From an uncultured Porphyromonadaceae bacterium (GTDB taxonomy: Bacteria > Bacteroidota > Bacteroidia > Bacteroidales > Muribaculaceae), in NCBI GenBank assembly GCA_947178245.1, contig CAMWXO010000004.1, forward strand, positions 1-31,241: DNA of 31,241 nucleotides, read 5' to 3'. Positions 17,588-28,600 of this stretch are shown here, one piece after another. The position numbers and the translations under genes were made by a program. The first letter of the stretch is position 1; each line of letters opens with the position of its first letter. The notes below the pieces were generated by a model. The model was not told the origin of the DNA, ran no database searches, and was given only the letters and a program-made list of their open reading frames with translations.

Positions 17588-20404
17588 TTACATATTAAGT
17601 TTGCAACCTATGTAGATGGTGCGGAACTGCGGTGCGCCGAGATTTCTCTCGAGGTGTTCCCTCTCCTTCGAGATAGTGAAGAGATTGTAGGCTCCGGCGT
17701 AGACGCTGATACCGTGGATGAAGCATTTTCCGAGCGACTTGATGTCGTAGGTCAGCTGGAGGTTGTCGAGACGGAAGCAGTCACCCTTTGCGAGCCAGAA
17801 GGTGGAGTTCTGATAGTTGTTGTCACCGTTTTCCGTAGTCAGGCGGGGGAAGGTAGCGGTCTCGGCGGTATCCTCTGTCCAGCGGCCGAGTGCAACCTCG
17901 GAGAATTTGCTGGTACCGCGCAGCCAGTAGTAGCCGTCGCTCTTGTAGAACTTGGCTCCGCTCACTCCGGTGCCGGAGAGGTAGAGGGTGAAGTTCTTGT
18001 AGTTTGCGGTGAAGTTCAGGCCGTAGGTGTAGGGAGCGGCGCTCCAGCCAAGCTTGCCGAGATCCACCTGGTCTTTCGAGTCGATGACACCGTCGTTGTT
18101 GATGTCCTTATATTTGAGGTCACCCTTGCGGACAGTACCGCCGAACGACTGCTTGGGAGATGTAGCCACTTCCTCGTCTGACTGGAAGAAGCCCTCGCAT
18201 ATATAGCCCCAGGAGGCGTCGAGAGCGTGTCCCTGACGGTAGAGGTAATCCTCTTCCCATTTCTCGTCGCGCACCTTGGCTTTAGACTTGAAGTACATTC
18301 CCACGAGGCCGAGAGAGAAATTCCAGTCGCCAAACGACTTGTTGAGAGTCACAGAATAGTCGAAGCCTGAGCGCTCGTCCTTGTTGAAGTTGATGTAGGG
18401 AAGGAAGTTTCCGATTCCCGAGTTGTAGAACGAGGGATAGATCGTGCTCGCACCCTGGGTGAGAAGGCCGTTGGTGGTCTGGTTAAACCAGTTAGCGTTT
18501 ACATTAATCATGCCGTCGAGGAGTGTAGCGTCAAGACCTACGCGGAATTCCTTGCGTGTGATGAAAGAAAGCTGATCGTTTGAGCCACGCTTGAATGTCG
18601 CTGTCGCTCCGCCAACAGTTCCATCGGCCCATGTATACCAGCCGTTACCGGGGGTAAACTGATAGTCGGGCTTATAGAGGTAGTAGTCGGTGATGTCCAC
18701 GTCCTGATGCAGGTTGGCGTAGGAGGCCATGATCTTCAGGTTGTCGAGCCAGGAGCGTGATGACTCCATGAAATTCTCATTGGCAAGATTCCACGCGATG
18801 GTGGCTGCCGGTGAGAATGCGTCGCGCTTACCCTCAGCAAGTTTGGAGGAGTGCACCACGGTTCCGGTGAGATCAACGTAGTAGCGATGCTTGTAGTTGT
18901 AGTTCAGGCGCAGGCCTGCGTTTACGTTGCTCGGACGGTGGTAGCCGCCTTCTCCCGAGTGGCCGTCGTCAGCAGAGAAGTGCTTCTGGAAGCCCCAGCC
19001 GAGAAGGGTTGCGTTCACGTTGTGGGCATTGGCGAAGGTGCGGGCATAGTCGAACTGAGCGCTGAACATCATGGTCTGATGATATGTGGACTGGCCCACA
19101 TACTCGCTGGTGGAGGACTTGTCCTCGTTGATCTTGTTGAGGCCGATGATCATGTCCTGACCGTTGATATTACCCCATGTGGGCTGATACACCGCGTAAC
19201 CGAGTGCGTATGCCTCGGAGTAGTGGGCGTTGTAGTCCACACTGTAAGCAGCCTTAAACGAGAGGCCTTTCGTGAGGCTCGAGAGGTCGGCGTTGAGGGT
19301 GAGGTCGAAAAGGAACTTGCGGTATTTCTGACGTGTGTAGCCGGCCGCAAGGGCCTCCGAGAAGGCGTTGGTCTGGTTGGAGGTCGTGCCTCCGAGCAGA
19401 TACTGTCCGTCGATAAGGTGCGTACTCGTATTGATGTAGTCCTGCATTCCCGCGTTGTTCGGATCGATCATGCCCACGGGGAGCAGGGGCGAGAACCAGT
19501 TGGGACGAAGTGAAGTGGCGTCTCCCCAGAAGTTTCCGCGTCCGCTGAGGTTGTCGCTCACGAGGACTGCGGCGTTGGTGGTGGCTGTGAGCCACTTGGC
19601 TATAGTCATGTCTACGTTACCGCGCACGTTGAAATCGAATGTGTTCGACTTTCCGTGCTCGCCGTATTTGATCAGGTCGTTGGTATAGTCGAGACCTACG
19701 TTGAGGTAGTATCTCGTCTTCTCGGTGCCGCCGTAGACCTCGCCGGTGATGTCGGTTGTAGTCACGAAGCTGCGGAGATAATCCGACGAATAGAAGTCCA
19801 TGTCAGGATACCTGTAGGGATTTGTTCCCATGGCGGTATTGTAGATGGTGGACTGGTCATAGAGAGGGTTGATGCCGTCGTTGACACATGCCTCGTTGTA
19901 GAGATCCATGTAGGTGGCGGCGTCAAGATACTTGGGATATGCCTTGGGCAGCATGGCGCCGACATTGGCACGCACGTCGATGTGCATGGGCGATACCTGA
20001 CCTCTCTTGGTGGTGATGAGGACTACGCCCTTTGCACCCTGGCTACCGTAGAGGGCCACGGCAGTAGCGTCTTTGAGGATCGACACGCTCTCCACTTCTG
20101 AAGCCCTTACCATCGAGGCGTCGCGGGGAACGCCGTCGATCAGCACAAGCGGGCCCTGACCCCAGATGTTACCGTTGTAGCCGCCTACATGCGTAGCCAC
20201 GTCGGCAAGCGGAGCACCGTTAGCATTCTTTTTGCTCAAGTCGTTGATGTTGACAAACGAGGCGGCAGATATCACGTCTCTCTTGTCGATCTGTCCGAAA
20301 GCAATGTTTACCAGGCTGTCCTGTTCCTCGGTCTGCGCCCATGCGGATGTGCCGCCGAGCATCAGGGCGAGAGCAGTTAAGCCTATATGAAGATTAGTTT
20401 TCAT
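17588..20404 (-). CDS. SusC/RagA-family TonB-dependent transporter B, lacking the N-terminal regulatory domain
   Basis: Outer-membrane importer of oligosaccharides driven by TonB. A signal peptide (MKTNLHIGLTALALMLGGTSAWA) is followed after only about ten residues by VNIAFGQIDKRDV, which aligns with the TonB-box/plug start VVVGYGQQKK of SusC-A. The carboxypeptidase-D-like domain usual in this family is therefore absent. The plug carries LVLIDGVPRD and SVSILKDATAVALYGSQGAKGV, followed by ITTKRG. The barrel includes the common Ca-binding-like DINNDGVIDSKD near the C-terminus. At 938 residues it is about 100 shorter than SusC-A, which matches the missing domain. The pair with SusD-B forms the second importer, as in the xusC/xusD arrangement of xylan loci. 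Confidence 0.95.
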   Translation of the reverse strand: MKTNLHIGLTALALMLGGTSAWAQTEEQDSLVNIAFGQIDKRDVISAASFVNINDLSKKNANGAPLADVATHVGGYNGNIWGQGPLVLIDGVPRDASMVRASEVESVSILKDATAVALYGSQGAKGVVLITTKRGQVSPMHIDVRANVGAMLPKAYPKYLDAATYMDLYNEACVNDGINPLYDQSTIYNTAMGTNPYRYPDMDFYSSDYLRSFVTTTDITGEVYGGTEKTRYYLNVGLDYTNDLIKYGEHGKSNTFDFNVRGNVDMTIAKWLTATTNAAVLVSDNLSGRGNFWGDATSLRPNWFSPLLPVGMIDPNNAGMQDYINTSTHLIDGQYLLGGTTSNQTNAFSEALAAGYTRQKYRKFLFDLTLNADLSSLTKGLSFKAAYSVDYNAHYSEAYALGYAVYQPTWGNINGQDMIIGLNKINEDKSSTSEYVGQSTYHQTMMFSAQFDYARTFANAHNVNATLLGWGFQKHFSADDGHSGEGGYHRPSNVNAGLRLNYNYKHRYYVDLTGTVVHSSKLAEGKRDAFSPAATIAWNLANENFMESSRSWLDNLKIMASYANLHQDVDITDYYLYKPDYQFTPGNGWYTWADGTVGGATATFKRGSNDQLSFITRKEFRVGLDATLLDGMINVNANWFNQTTNGLLTQGASTIYPSFYNSGIGNFLPYINFNKDERSGFDYSVTLNKSFGDWNFSLGLVGMYFKSKAKVRDEKWEEDYLYRQGHALDASWGYICEGFFQSDEEVATSPKQSFGGTVRKGDLKYKDINNDGVIDSKDQVDLGKLGWSAAPYTYGLNFTANYKNFTLYLSGTGVSGAKFYKSDGYYWLRGTSKFSEVALGRWTEDTAETATFPRLTTENGDNNYQNSTFWLAKGDCFRLDNLQLTYDIKSLGKCFIHGISVYAGAYNLFTISKEREHLERNLGAPQFRTIYIGCKLNM

Positions 20405-20436
20405 TGATGATTCTTATAAAAAAGTGAGACGAAATA

Positions 20437-22296
20437 TTACCAGCCCGGATTCTGCTCGAATCCTTCGAAGAGATATGTATCATCCTTATTGGGGAGAGGC
20501 AGCCAGTAATGGCGGTTGGTATAACTACGCTCGTGAAGAACTTCTTCACGGAGGTTGAGCACCTGATTCTCGGTAGAGCCTTGGGTGAAGCCGGGGCCGC
20601 GGTCAAACTGGAAACCTGTCTTGAGGGTGTAAGGCCTCTGCGTGAGGAGCATCCAGCGGCGCAGGTCGTGGAAACGCATTCCCTCGAAAGCCAGCTCCAC
20701 GGCACGCTCGCGGCGCACTTCGCTGAGGAAGTTCTCCTTGGTGTCGGTGAATCTCGGAAGCACGTGAGCCACCTGAGCCCTGTCTCTTACCACGTTGATG
20801 GCATCCTCGGCTGTCTTGCCGTATCCGCCGGCATTCTGCTTCACGCCATAGCCTACGGCCGTAGCCTCGGAGTAGAGAAGATATACATCTGCGAGACGCA
20901 TGAATGAAAGGACACATGCCCACTGGTCACGGACATTGCCGTTGTGAACAGCTTTCAGACAAAGTTTGGCGTTCATAAGGCCGGTGTAGCAACCTTTCTT
21001 TGAATCGGCACCCTCACGGTCGTCACCACCGGTATAGAGGGCTGCCTCCTTGCCTTGACCACCTGTGCCACAGAATTCGCCGTCGATGACGTATGTCTTA
21101 TAGAAACGGGGGTCGCGGTTGCTCCAGGGATATTCGGGATCATAGCCGGATTCCTTGTCCTTCACAGATGAATCAGTGATAGGATAGCCGTTGGCCATAC
21201 CGAAATAGTTGGAGTAGTTTGCAGTGGGCCAGCATTTGATACCGGCAGCTACGTGAGTCTGCGGACGGAAGTCGGTGTTCATGTTCCATGACCAGCGGCC
21301 GCCGTAGTCCTGCATGTTCTCCTGGAATATTGTCTCGGTGCCACCTGGAAGTGCCTTTGAGTTGAAGACCACTGTAAGGTCGTTGAACTGATCCAGGGGC
21401 AGGAGCGAGTATCTGCCGGTCTCCTCAGTGAGTTTAAGAGCCTGACCGAGAGCATCGGCCGCCCTGCGGCAGAAATCCTCGTCATATACGGCGTAGGCGT
21501 TGTTGCGCTCGTGTGAATCCCAGTTCATCAGCGGGCTGCCGCCCCAGAGGAGTACCTTACCCTTATATGCAAGGGCCATGATCTTGTTGGCGCGCATGTT
21601 GTTGTTGCCAAGTGTAGTCTTGCCGGCAGCAGTTGTGTCCCAGTCTACCGGAAGGAGATCGGCAGCCTTCTGGAAGTCAGCGGCACATTTCTCGGCGCAT
21701 GCCTGCCATGTCTCTCTCTGCATAGCCATGCTTCCGTTGGGAGCGATGGCATAGTCGATGTAAGGGAGACCACCCCACCATTCCATCATCAGGAAGTGGA
21801 ACCATGCACGGAAGAAGTAGAGCTGTCCTTCGATCAAGTTGCGCTCCTCCTGCGTTGCATCCACAAGTTTGTCGAGTTGCGAAAGGCTGATATTGGCCTT
21901 GCGGATACAATACCACGCATTAGCCCATATATTGGATTTTCTGCGGTCATTGATTCCGGCATTGCTCGGATATGTGTAATAGCATGTGGTGAAACCCCAG
22001 AAATCGCCGTTGTCGACGTTGCGGGCAAAAAGACGTAACTCCTGCGGCTCCCAGTATTCTTCCTCACCGTAATTGAAACAGGTGTGATACTCATTGTTCG
22101 ACATAACCGGGATACGGGAATATATTTCCTCAATAAATCCCTGGAAATTCCGGAAATTCTGGAAAGGAACCGCCTCGTCGATATCGCTGTTAGGCGCCTT
22201 GTCGAGATAGTCGGTGCAGGAAGTCACACCAACTGAAGCGGCGGCCAGAGCCAGCATTATTATATATTTTGAAATTTTCATATTCTGTAATTTCAT
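20437..22296 (-). CDS. SusD/RagB-family glycan-binding lipoprotein A
   Basis: Surface partner of SusC-A. The lipobox is VTSC followed by TDYLDKAPN, the classic SusD start. Two ATGs are possible: MKLQNMKISKY at the given coordinate, or MKISKY five codons later (22281). Both keep the signal peptide, and without a Shine-Dalgarno sequence they cannot be separated. Family patterns include QLYFFRAWFHFLMMEWWGG (about 155-175) and, near the end, RRERAVELAFEGMRFHDLRRW. The final GFEQNPGW is typical. It starts 32 nt after the SusC-A stop. The length of 619 residues is in the normal range for larger SusD proteins. Confidence 0.95.
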   Translation of the reverse strand: MKLQNMKISKYIIMLALAAASVGVTSCTDYLDKAPNSDIDEAVPFQNFRNFQGFIEEIYSRIPVMSNNEYHTCFNYGEEEYWEPQELRLFARNVDNGDFWGFTTCYYTYPSNAGINDRRKSNIWANAWYCIRKANISLSQLDKLVDATQEERNLIEGQLYFFRAWFHFLMMEWWGGLPYIDYAIAPNGSMAMQRETWQACAEKCAADFQKAADLLPVDWDTTAAGKTTLGNNNMRANKIMALAYKGKVLLWGGSPLMNWDSHERNNAYAVYDEDFCRRAADALGQALKLTEETGRYSLLPLDQFNDLTVVFNSKALPGGTETIFQENMQDYGGRWSWNMNTDFRPQTHVAAGIKCWPTANYSNYFGMANGYPITDSSVKDKESGYDPEYPWSNRDPRFYKTYVIDGEFCGTGGQGKEAALYTGGDDREGADSKKGCYTGLMNAKLCLKAVHNGNVRDQWACVLSFMRLADVYLLYSEATAVGYGVKQNAGGYGKTAEDAINVVRDRAQVAHVLPRFTDTKENFLSEVRRERAVELAFEGMRFHDLRRWMLLTQRPYTLKTGFQFDRGPGFTQGSTENQVLNLREEVLHERSYTNRHYWLPLPNKDDTYLFEGFEQNPGW

Positions 22297-22328
22297 GAAT
22301 CGTTAGAAAATATCTTGATTCCTCTACG

Positions 22329-25300
22329 TTAAAGAGTGAGGTCGATACCTACGTTGAAACGCTTGAACGAAGGATAGACACCGTCGCCGGAACTTCCGCG
22401 CTCACAATCATCAGGCATCTTTGTCCACATGAAGAGGTTGTTGCCGTTCAGATAGAGACGGAGCGACTTGAGACCTGCTTTCTGCATCCATTTGCCGGAG
22501 AACTGATATGCGATCTCGACGTTTTTCAGACGCACGTAAGAGCCGTCGTAGAGATAGCGTGTTCCGCTGGCGCCGCTGTAGATAGTGCTACCCCATCTCG
22601 GCTGCGGGATGACTGCGTCATTCCAGGGAGTCCAGTACTCACCCTCGTCGTAGGCTATGTGGGCAGTAGAGCGGAAAGTGGGATATACCACCGAGCGCAT
22701 CACGTTGCTCACGCCATAGAACTGGGCGAAGATGCTCCAGTTTTTCCACTCGAAGCCGATTGAGGCGTTGTAGGTGTTCTGCGGCACTGTAGCGTAGCCG
22801 TAAGGAGCACGGTCTTCGTTGTCGATGATGCCATCGCCATTGAAGTCGATGATGTTATAGTCGCCGGGGAGTTTGTTGCCGTTATCGGTAGTCCATGCGG
22901 TGCTTCCGAGCACGTCGTCCCATGAAGAGAGGTTACCGTGGTCAATCCACGTGTAGGTCTGATCGTTGGCATGTCCGGCACTCTTCTGATAGTCGGGCTT
23001 GAGGGCAGGGTCGTCCTTGAACTTCACTTCGTTTGTGGCATGAGTCATGCTGAGGTTGGCCCATAGGCGCATGTCGCTGCCTAAATTCTTGTTGAAGCGG
23101 AGTTCGAGCTCATAACCCTTGCTGTCCATGCGGCCCAAGTTGGCGGTAGGCGCTTCTGCACCGAAGAACGAGGGGATAGAGGGGCGCTGGCTGCCGACGA
23201 GGATGATGTCGGTACGCTTGTCCTTGAAGAAATCGACTGATCCGGAAAGCATTCCGCCGAGGAAAGAGTAGTCGATACCAATGTTGCGCTTCTCGACAGT
23301 CTCCCAATGGATATCCTCGTTGCCGAGACGGGAGATGGTATAGAAGGTATAGGGAGAGTTACCGGGATTGATGGTACCCATCTGCACATTGCCGCCGTAG
23401 CTGTATTGCGTCTGATAAAGGTGGCGTGCGCCTGCGTGGTCGTCGCCGACTTTACCGACAGATGCGCGGATCTTGAACGATGTGAGCGCATTGTTCTGGC
23501 GTGCCCATTCCATGAAAGGCTCGTTGGAGAGCATCCAGCCCAACGACATGGAGGGGAAGAACTCGAAGCGGTATTTGGGACCGAACTTCTCGGAGCCGTT
23601 GTAGGCACCGTTGAACTCGGCGAAGTAGCGGTAAGCCCAGTTGTAGGTCACACGGAACACCCAGTCTTCACGATATACGGGGAAAGCGCTGCCGCCGGTG
23701 GTCTTCTCACGGCTGAAGAGGGCGAGGGCGCCGACTTCATTCTGACCGAAGGAGCGGTTGTAGTCGAACTGGAAGGAGTAGTAGAGCCTTCTGAAGGTCT
23801 GGTTCACATCCACGCTACCTGCCTGATAGCCCCAGAGGATAGGATTGACTGTCACGTCAAGACCGGTGTTGGGATCCGGAGTCTTGGGATATTCAACGCC
23901 GGTGTCGGGATTGACCCAATACATCTGACCGTCGTGATACTGGTCGTTGATACCGCGGCCGTTCTCGAGGAAGCTGTAGTCGAGGGCGAGTTTCGCACGG
24001 AAGCTGAGTCCCTTGGTCACGAAATCAAGTTTCTGAACGAGTGCGAGGTCACTGTTGATACGGGTATGGGTCGAGGTCTTGTCGCCGCCGAGCGCGAGGA
24101 TACGCACTGAGTTGGGCACGTCGGCGTCGCGGGGAGCATACCAGCCCCACATTCCGTTGGAGTAGATGGGACGCATGGCGTCGGGAGCCGACTTGTAGGC
24201 GGAGCCCCAATAGGAGTTGCCGTCGCCGTTATAGTCCCACGGAGTCTTCTTGGTGGCGTTGGAGCCGAAGAGGTTCACTGTCAGCTGAGTGGTCTTGGTA
24301 AGGGTGAAGTCGAGGTTCGAGCGCACGTTGATACGATTGTAGCCGAATCCTGTCTTATAACCGCGCTTGTTGTCATACTGCTTGAAGAGGTCACCTTCGT
24401 GAGTGAAGTCTGCGGCAGCGAAGTACTTGACGAGTTTCGTACCGCCGGATACGGAAACCGATGCGTTGTAAGACATCGCATTCTTCTTGAAGAGGGCGTC
24501 TTCCCAGTCGGTGTTGGGATAGCGATCCCACTCCTCGGCATTGAGAGGATTGCGATATTTGTCGATGATGGCCACGGGAGTGTAGTTGCTCCAGCCTGCG
24601 GCATTAAGGGCAGCCTCACGCTCGATCGAGTTGTTCATTATATAGAAGGTGTCGTAAGCATCGAACTTGGCGGGAAGTTTTGAAGCCACCTTAGCAGTCA
24701 TGTTGGCTTTCACAGTAACGACCGCGTTGCCTTCCTGACCGCGCTTGGTGGTGATGAGGATAACACCATTCGCACCTTTCACACCGTAAACGGCAGTGGC
24801 GGATGCGTCTTTAAGTACGGATATGCTTTCGATTGAGGAGATATCAACGGATGACATGTCACGCTCGATACCATCTACAAGCACGAGAGGGTCGCTGCCG
24901 TTCCATGTGGATGAGGAGCGGATGATGATCTGCGGGTCTTCCTCACCGGGCATACCGTTTGAGGCCATGGTGATCACACCGGGAAGGTTACCTGTGAGGG
25001 CGGCACCTACGCTGGAAACACCACCTGAACGCTCGAGCACCTTACCGGAAGTCTGCGTGATGGCGCCCACCACCGAAGCCTTCTTCTGCTGGCCGTAGCC
25101 GACGACTACGAGTTCTTCGAGCGATGAGTCCGCGCTCTTCATCACCACGTTGATCTCGGAGCGGGAATTGACCTTGACGGTGTAATTCTCCATTCCGACA
25201 TAAGTGAACCGGAGCTCGGCTTTCTTAGGATTAGCGACGTTGATTGTGTAATTACCGTCGAGGTCGGTGACAGTGCCTCCGGGCACGCCTACAACCATAA

Positions 25301-25439
25301 CGGTGACACCGATCAGGGGCTCGCCGGTGTCGTCTGTGACATTTCCCTTCACTGTGTCGGCTCTCGCCGCCAGTGCAGAGGTCATGATGAAGATCAGCAA
25401 CAAAGCAATGCGATGTAGCAGTCTATGTTCATTTTTCAT
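22329..25439 (-). CDS. SusC/RagA-family TonB-dependent transporter A
   Basis: First and canonical importer of the locus. A signal peptide (about 1-28) is followed by a carboxypeptidase-D-like regulatory domain (about 29-105, VKGNVTDDTGEPLIGVTV...), a TonB-box-like EELVVVGYG at 108-116, and the plug domain with PLVLVDGIERD and SISVLKDASATAVYGVKGANG. A large beta-barrel ends in FKRFNVGIDLTL, with the usual aromatic-rich last strand. The Ca-binding-like motif DFNGDGIIDNED lies near the C-terminus. The length of 1036 residues is normal. It is the first gene of the importer operon, downstream of the regulator, and so the expected main target of that regulator. Confidence 0.97.
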   Translation of the reverse strand: MKNEHRLLHRIALLLIFIMTSALAARADTVKGNVTDDTGEPLIGVTVMVVGVPGGTVTDLDGNYTINVANPKKAELRFTYVGMENYTVKVNSRSEINVVMKSADSSLEELVVVGYGQQKKASVVGAITQTSGKVLERSGGVSSVGAALTGNLPGVITMASNGMPGEEDPQIIIRSSSTWNGSDPLVLVDGIERDMSSVDISSIESISVLKDASATAVYGVKGANGVILITTKRGQEGNAVVTVKANMTAKVASKLPAKFDAYDTFYIMNNSIEREAALNAAGWSNYTPVAIIDKYRNPLNAEEWDRYPNTDWEDALFKKNAMSYNASVSVSGGTKLVKYFAAADFTHEGDLFKQYDNKRGYKTGFGYNRINVRSNLDFTLTKTTQLTVNLFGSNATKKTPWDYNGDGNSYWGSAYKSAPDAMRPIYSNGMWGWYAPRDADVPNSVRILALGGDKTSTHTRINSDLALVQKLDFVTKGLSFRAKLALDYSFLENGRGINDQYHDGQMYWVNPDTGVEYPKTPDPNTGLDVTVNPILWGYQAGSVDVNQTFRRLYYSFQFDYNRSFGQNEVGALALFSREKTTGGSAFPVYREDWVFRVTYNWAYRYFAEFNGAYNGSEKFGPKYRFEFFPSMSLGWMLSNEPFMEWARQNNALTSFKIRASVGKVGDDHAGARHLYQTQYSYGGNVQMGTINPGNSPYTFYTISRLGNEDIHWETVEKRNIGIDYSFLGGMLSGSVDFFKDKRTDIILVGSQRPSIPSFFGAEAPTANLGRMDSKGYELELRFNKNLGSDMRLWANLSMTHATNEVKFKDDPALKPDYQKSAGHANDQTYTWIDHGNLSSWDDVLGSTAWTTDNGNKLPGDYNIIDFNGDGIIDNEDRAPYGYATVPQNTYNASIGFEWKNWSIFAQFYGVSNVMRSVVYPTFRSTAHIAYDEGEYWTPWNDAVIPQPRWGSTIYSGASGTRYLYDGSYVRLKNVEIAYQFSGKWMQKAGLKSLRLYLNGNNLFMWTKMPDDCERGSSGDGVYPSFKRFNVGIDLTL

Positions 25440-25681
25440 CGTAAAAAAAGTTTTATAAGTATTATGGAAATTAATTATTCATGCAAAACGTAAAAAATCA
25501 GTAATATGTGGCATTCACAATGGCTTCGCCGCGAATGAATGTTTGGAAACGCAAATTTATATAACGGGCGCATTTTTACATTCAATAATCTTGTCAAATG
25601 CTTTAAGCCACGTCGCGCAGACTGAGCCGGCATATATCATAATTATTCATATCTGTAACAGCTATATTGAGCATCAACGCT
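25440..25681 (-). promoter_or_regulatory. Regulator-to-susC gap with candidate PUL promoter
   Basis: This 242-nt gap must carry the main PUL promoter. On the minus strand TAAATTTG (25552-25559) matches the TAnnTTTG -7 element. The -33 match is poor (a TTG lies 23 nt upstream), as expected for an activator-dependent promoter. It would give a leader of roughly 105 nt. Other structure seen: an 11-bp dyad TTCGC-C-GCGAA (25525-25535) in the leader, and an inverted GCATTT/AAATGC pair (25570-25575 and 25596-25601) just upstream of the -7 box, a possible operator. No intrinsic terminator is evident after the regulator gene. Confidence 0.5.
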
Positions 25682-28600
25682 TTAACCTGCTTCATTTTTT
25701 AAATCCGATTTCTCGGATAAGGTGCTTTCTTTGCTGCTCACCGAACTGCGATATTCGGAAGGAGTCATGCCGGTGTAGCGCTTGAAGAGAGTGGAGAAAT
25801 GCGACTGGGCGTTGAACCCGAGCGAATAGGCCACCTGAGCGATGTCTACGTCGCCCTTCGCCAGAATCTCGCAGGCCTTGCGGAGTTTCACGTTGCGGAT
25901 GTAGTCGCTGGGGGCTGTGCCCACGATATCTTTCATCCTGCGGTGGAGCTGCGAGCGGCTGAGACCCACATATTCGCTAAGCCCGTCTACATTCATCGAC
26001 GTCTCTGAAAGATTGTCGTTTATGTATTTGTTCACCTTGTTCATCAGCTCATCGTCGATTCCCTTCAGTTTGGGGGCGCTGATGGCATCTGCGCTCTGCT
26101 GGCTGCCCGAGAATTTCCCCTTGAGTTTGGTGCGCGTCTCGAGCAGGCCGAACACCATTCCCTCAAGCTCCGCAATCGAGAACGGATTGGCGAGATAGCC
26201 GTCGGCTCCCTGCTTCCACACCTTGGTGCGCTCGTCGGCACCATTGGCCGAACTCAGGAGCACCACGGGAATGTGATGAGTGGTCATATTGGCCTTGACT
26301 CTTCTGAGAAGCGTGAATCCGTCGGCGCCGTTCAGGTCGATGTCGGCTATGATAAGGTCGGGCAATTTATCGCCCATCTCCCTGAGTGCATCTTCGGCAC
26401 TCGCGGCCGTCACCACTTTATAAGCGTTGCCGAGATTCCGCTTCACATAGGTGCTCAGTTCCTCGTCGCTCTCCACAAGCAGTATCCTGTAGCGGTGAGA
26501 CCTGTTCGAGTCGCCGGCCACTTCCGCAGCGGCCTCCGTCGCCACTTCGGCCGCATCTCCTTCCACCTTGACAGCGCCGTCGATGCGGAACGGCGATTTT
26601 CCCTTTTCAATTCCGCGCAGATCGAGCAGCTGATCAAGAAGGTTGAGCACCCGCTCGCCGTTGCGCCTGGCAGTGAGCAGCTGCGTCATGGTCTCGGGAG
26701 AGTGCTTCTGCTTCAGCAGGGCCTCCACCGGATTGAGGATGAGGGTGACGGGCGAGCGGAGTTCGTGGCTGATATCCATGAAATCCTTTATTCGGGCCTC
26801 GTAGAGTTCCTCTTCCCGCTTATTCTTTATCACCTTATATAGCAGGCCGGCGATGATGAGCACGAAGAGGGAATATGCGAGATATGCCGTTCCGGACTGA
26901 TACCAGGGGGCCTTGACATCGAGCTTGAGCTGTCTGACATCGGAAAAGCTGTCGTTTTCCACTCCCCTGATGCGCAGCACGTGGCTGCCGCTCCCCAAAG
27001 GCGGGAGATAGATATGCGACTCTCCGGGCGAGGTGGCGTGCCACGTGTCGCCTTCGTCGTCGAGCTGCCACTGATAGCAAAGATCGGAGGCATCCCTGAA
27101 ATCCATCGTCGATAATCTTATCACGGGCGCGTTGTTGTTATATGCGAGGTGCAGCACTTCGGGATTCATCACCGAGCCCTCGATTATCTTCCGCGAGCCC
27201 GCCATGCTCTCTTCAGTGATGCGGTTGCCGTTCAGGAATATTCCCGTAATCTTGATCTCGCCCGTGAATCCGCCGCTCCCCACCGAATCGGGATTAAACG
27301 CGGTAAGGCTCTCATAGTCGCCTATCACCATGCGCCCCGAACCGTGAATCCTGTCGGAAAAGATATAGGAAGACGCCGAAAACCCGCAGCGGCTTCCGAA
27401 TGCCCTGACCTTGGCCGGGTGGCCGCCCACCGAGGCCAGACCTTTCATCGTGCCCACCCAAATCTCGCCCGAGGTGTCGCCGCAGAGTGTCCTGACATCA
27501 TTGTCGGGTAATCCCTCCGACACCGTGAACTTGCCGAGCACTCCCCTCTTCACGTCATATCGCATCAGCCCCTTGTCGGTGGCTATAAGCATGCCTCCGT
27601 CAAAGTCGCAGACATCCTTCACTACACCTTTGAGGAAAGGAGACTGGTCGATGGGCACGAGTCCGTCTGTCTCGGGATCATAGCAGGCTATACCGCTGTA
27701 GCCACCTATCCACACCTTGCCGTCGGCCAGCGTCCTGATTCCGGCATAATAGGAGCAGGAAAGCTGATTGCTTCCGCCTGCAGGATAAAACCATTTTTCA
27801 TCTTTCGTGGAAGGAATATACCTCACCACACCCAGCTCGCCGAAAGCCGCGATTATGGCGCCGTTGCCGGCTACCGACACCACTACCCCGGGATAAGGAG
27901 CCGCCGGCTTCATAATCCGAGATATGGAAGCACTCCTGACATCGAGGCTCCATACGCCTTCACGCGCCACGCCTACGAGTATGTTGCCATCTGGAGCCGG
28001 CGCGAGCGAAGTCACCGGATTGCCCGGCGATATCACCGACTTCCTGACGCCGGCGGCATCGGAATCAAGCATGATCACCTTTCCATTATTAAGGCCCACC
28101 ACTATGCCACCGGGCATCGCCTTCATGCAGGTGACTTCCGCACCTCCTTCCTCGCTCAGAAGCCGGCTCAGAAGCTTATGCCTGAAGGCAGAATTCTTCT
28201 TGCCCGACGCGAGGCCAATCCCCTTGTGGTTGCAGCCAAACCAGAGATTGCCGGCATGGTCGGCGAAAATACACCCTATTTTGAGATAAGACAGATTGAT
28301 TGCCGGGCAATGGAAATGGACGGAGGGATGGATCACGTCTTCTCCCTCGCGGCATTCCCAGATGCCGTTGCCCGCCGTGGCGAAATAGTTCACCCCGTTA
28401 GCGCGGCATATATCGGCGAGTTTTATCGTGGCTCCGCCTTCAAATTTCAGGGGTGTAAGGCGTTTCGACTTGACATTCAAGCGAAACGCCTCATATTGTG
28501 ATGTAACGATCAGATTCTCCGGATTCTCCGGAAACAATTGCGTCACGTTGCCGTCGATTTTGGCAAGCTGCCGCATCGTCCCCTTCCCGTCGAGATGGAG

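Noticed and set aside
18851..19513. Plus-strand ORF of 220 codons opposite SusC-B
   Set aside because: Shadow of the TonB-dependent transporter, with no family features.
23307..24110. Plus-strand ORF of 267 codons opposite SusC-A
   Set aside because: The SusC frame is certain here; the antisense product is a low-complexity Val/Glu/His-rich shadow.
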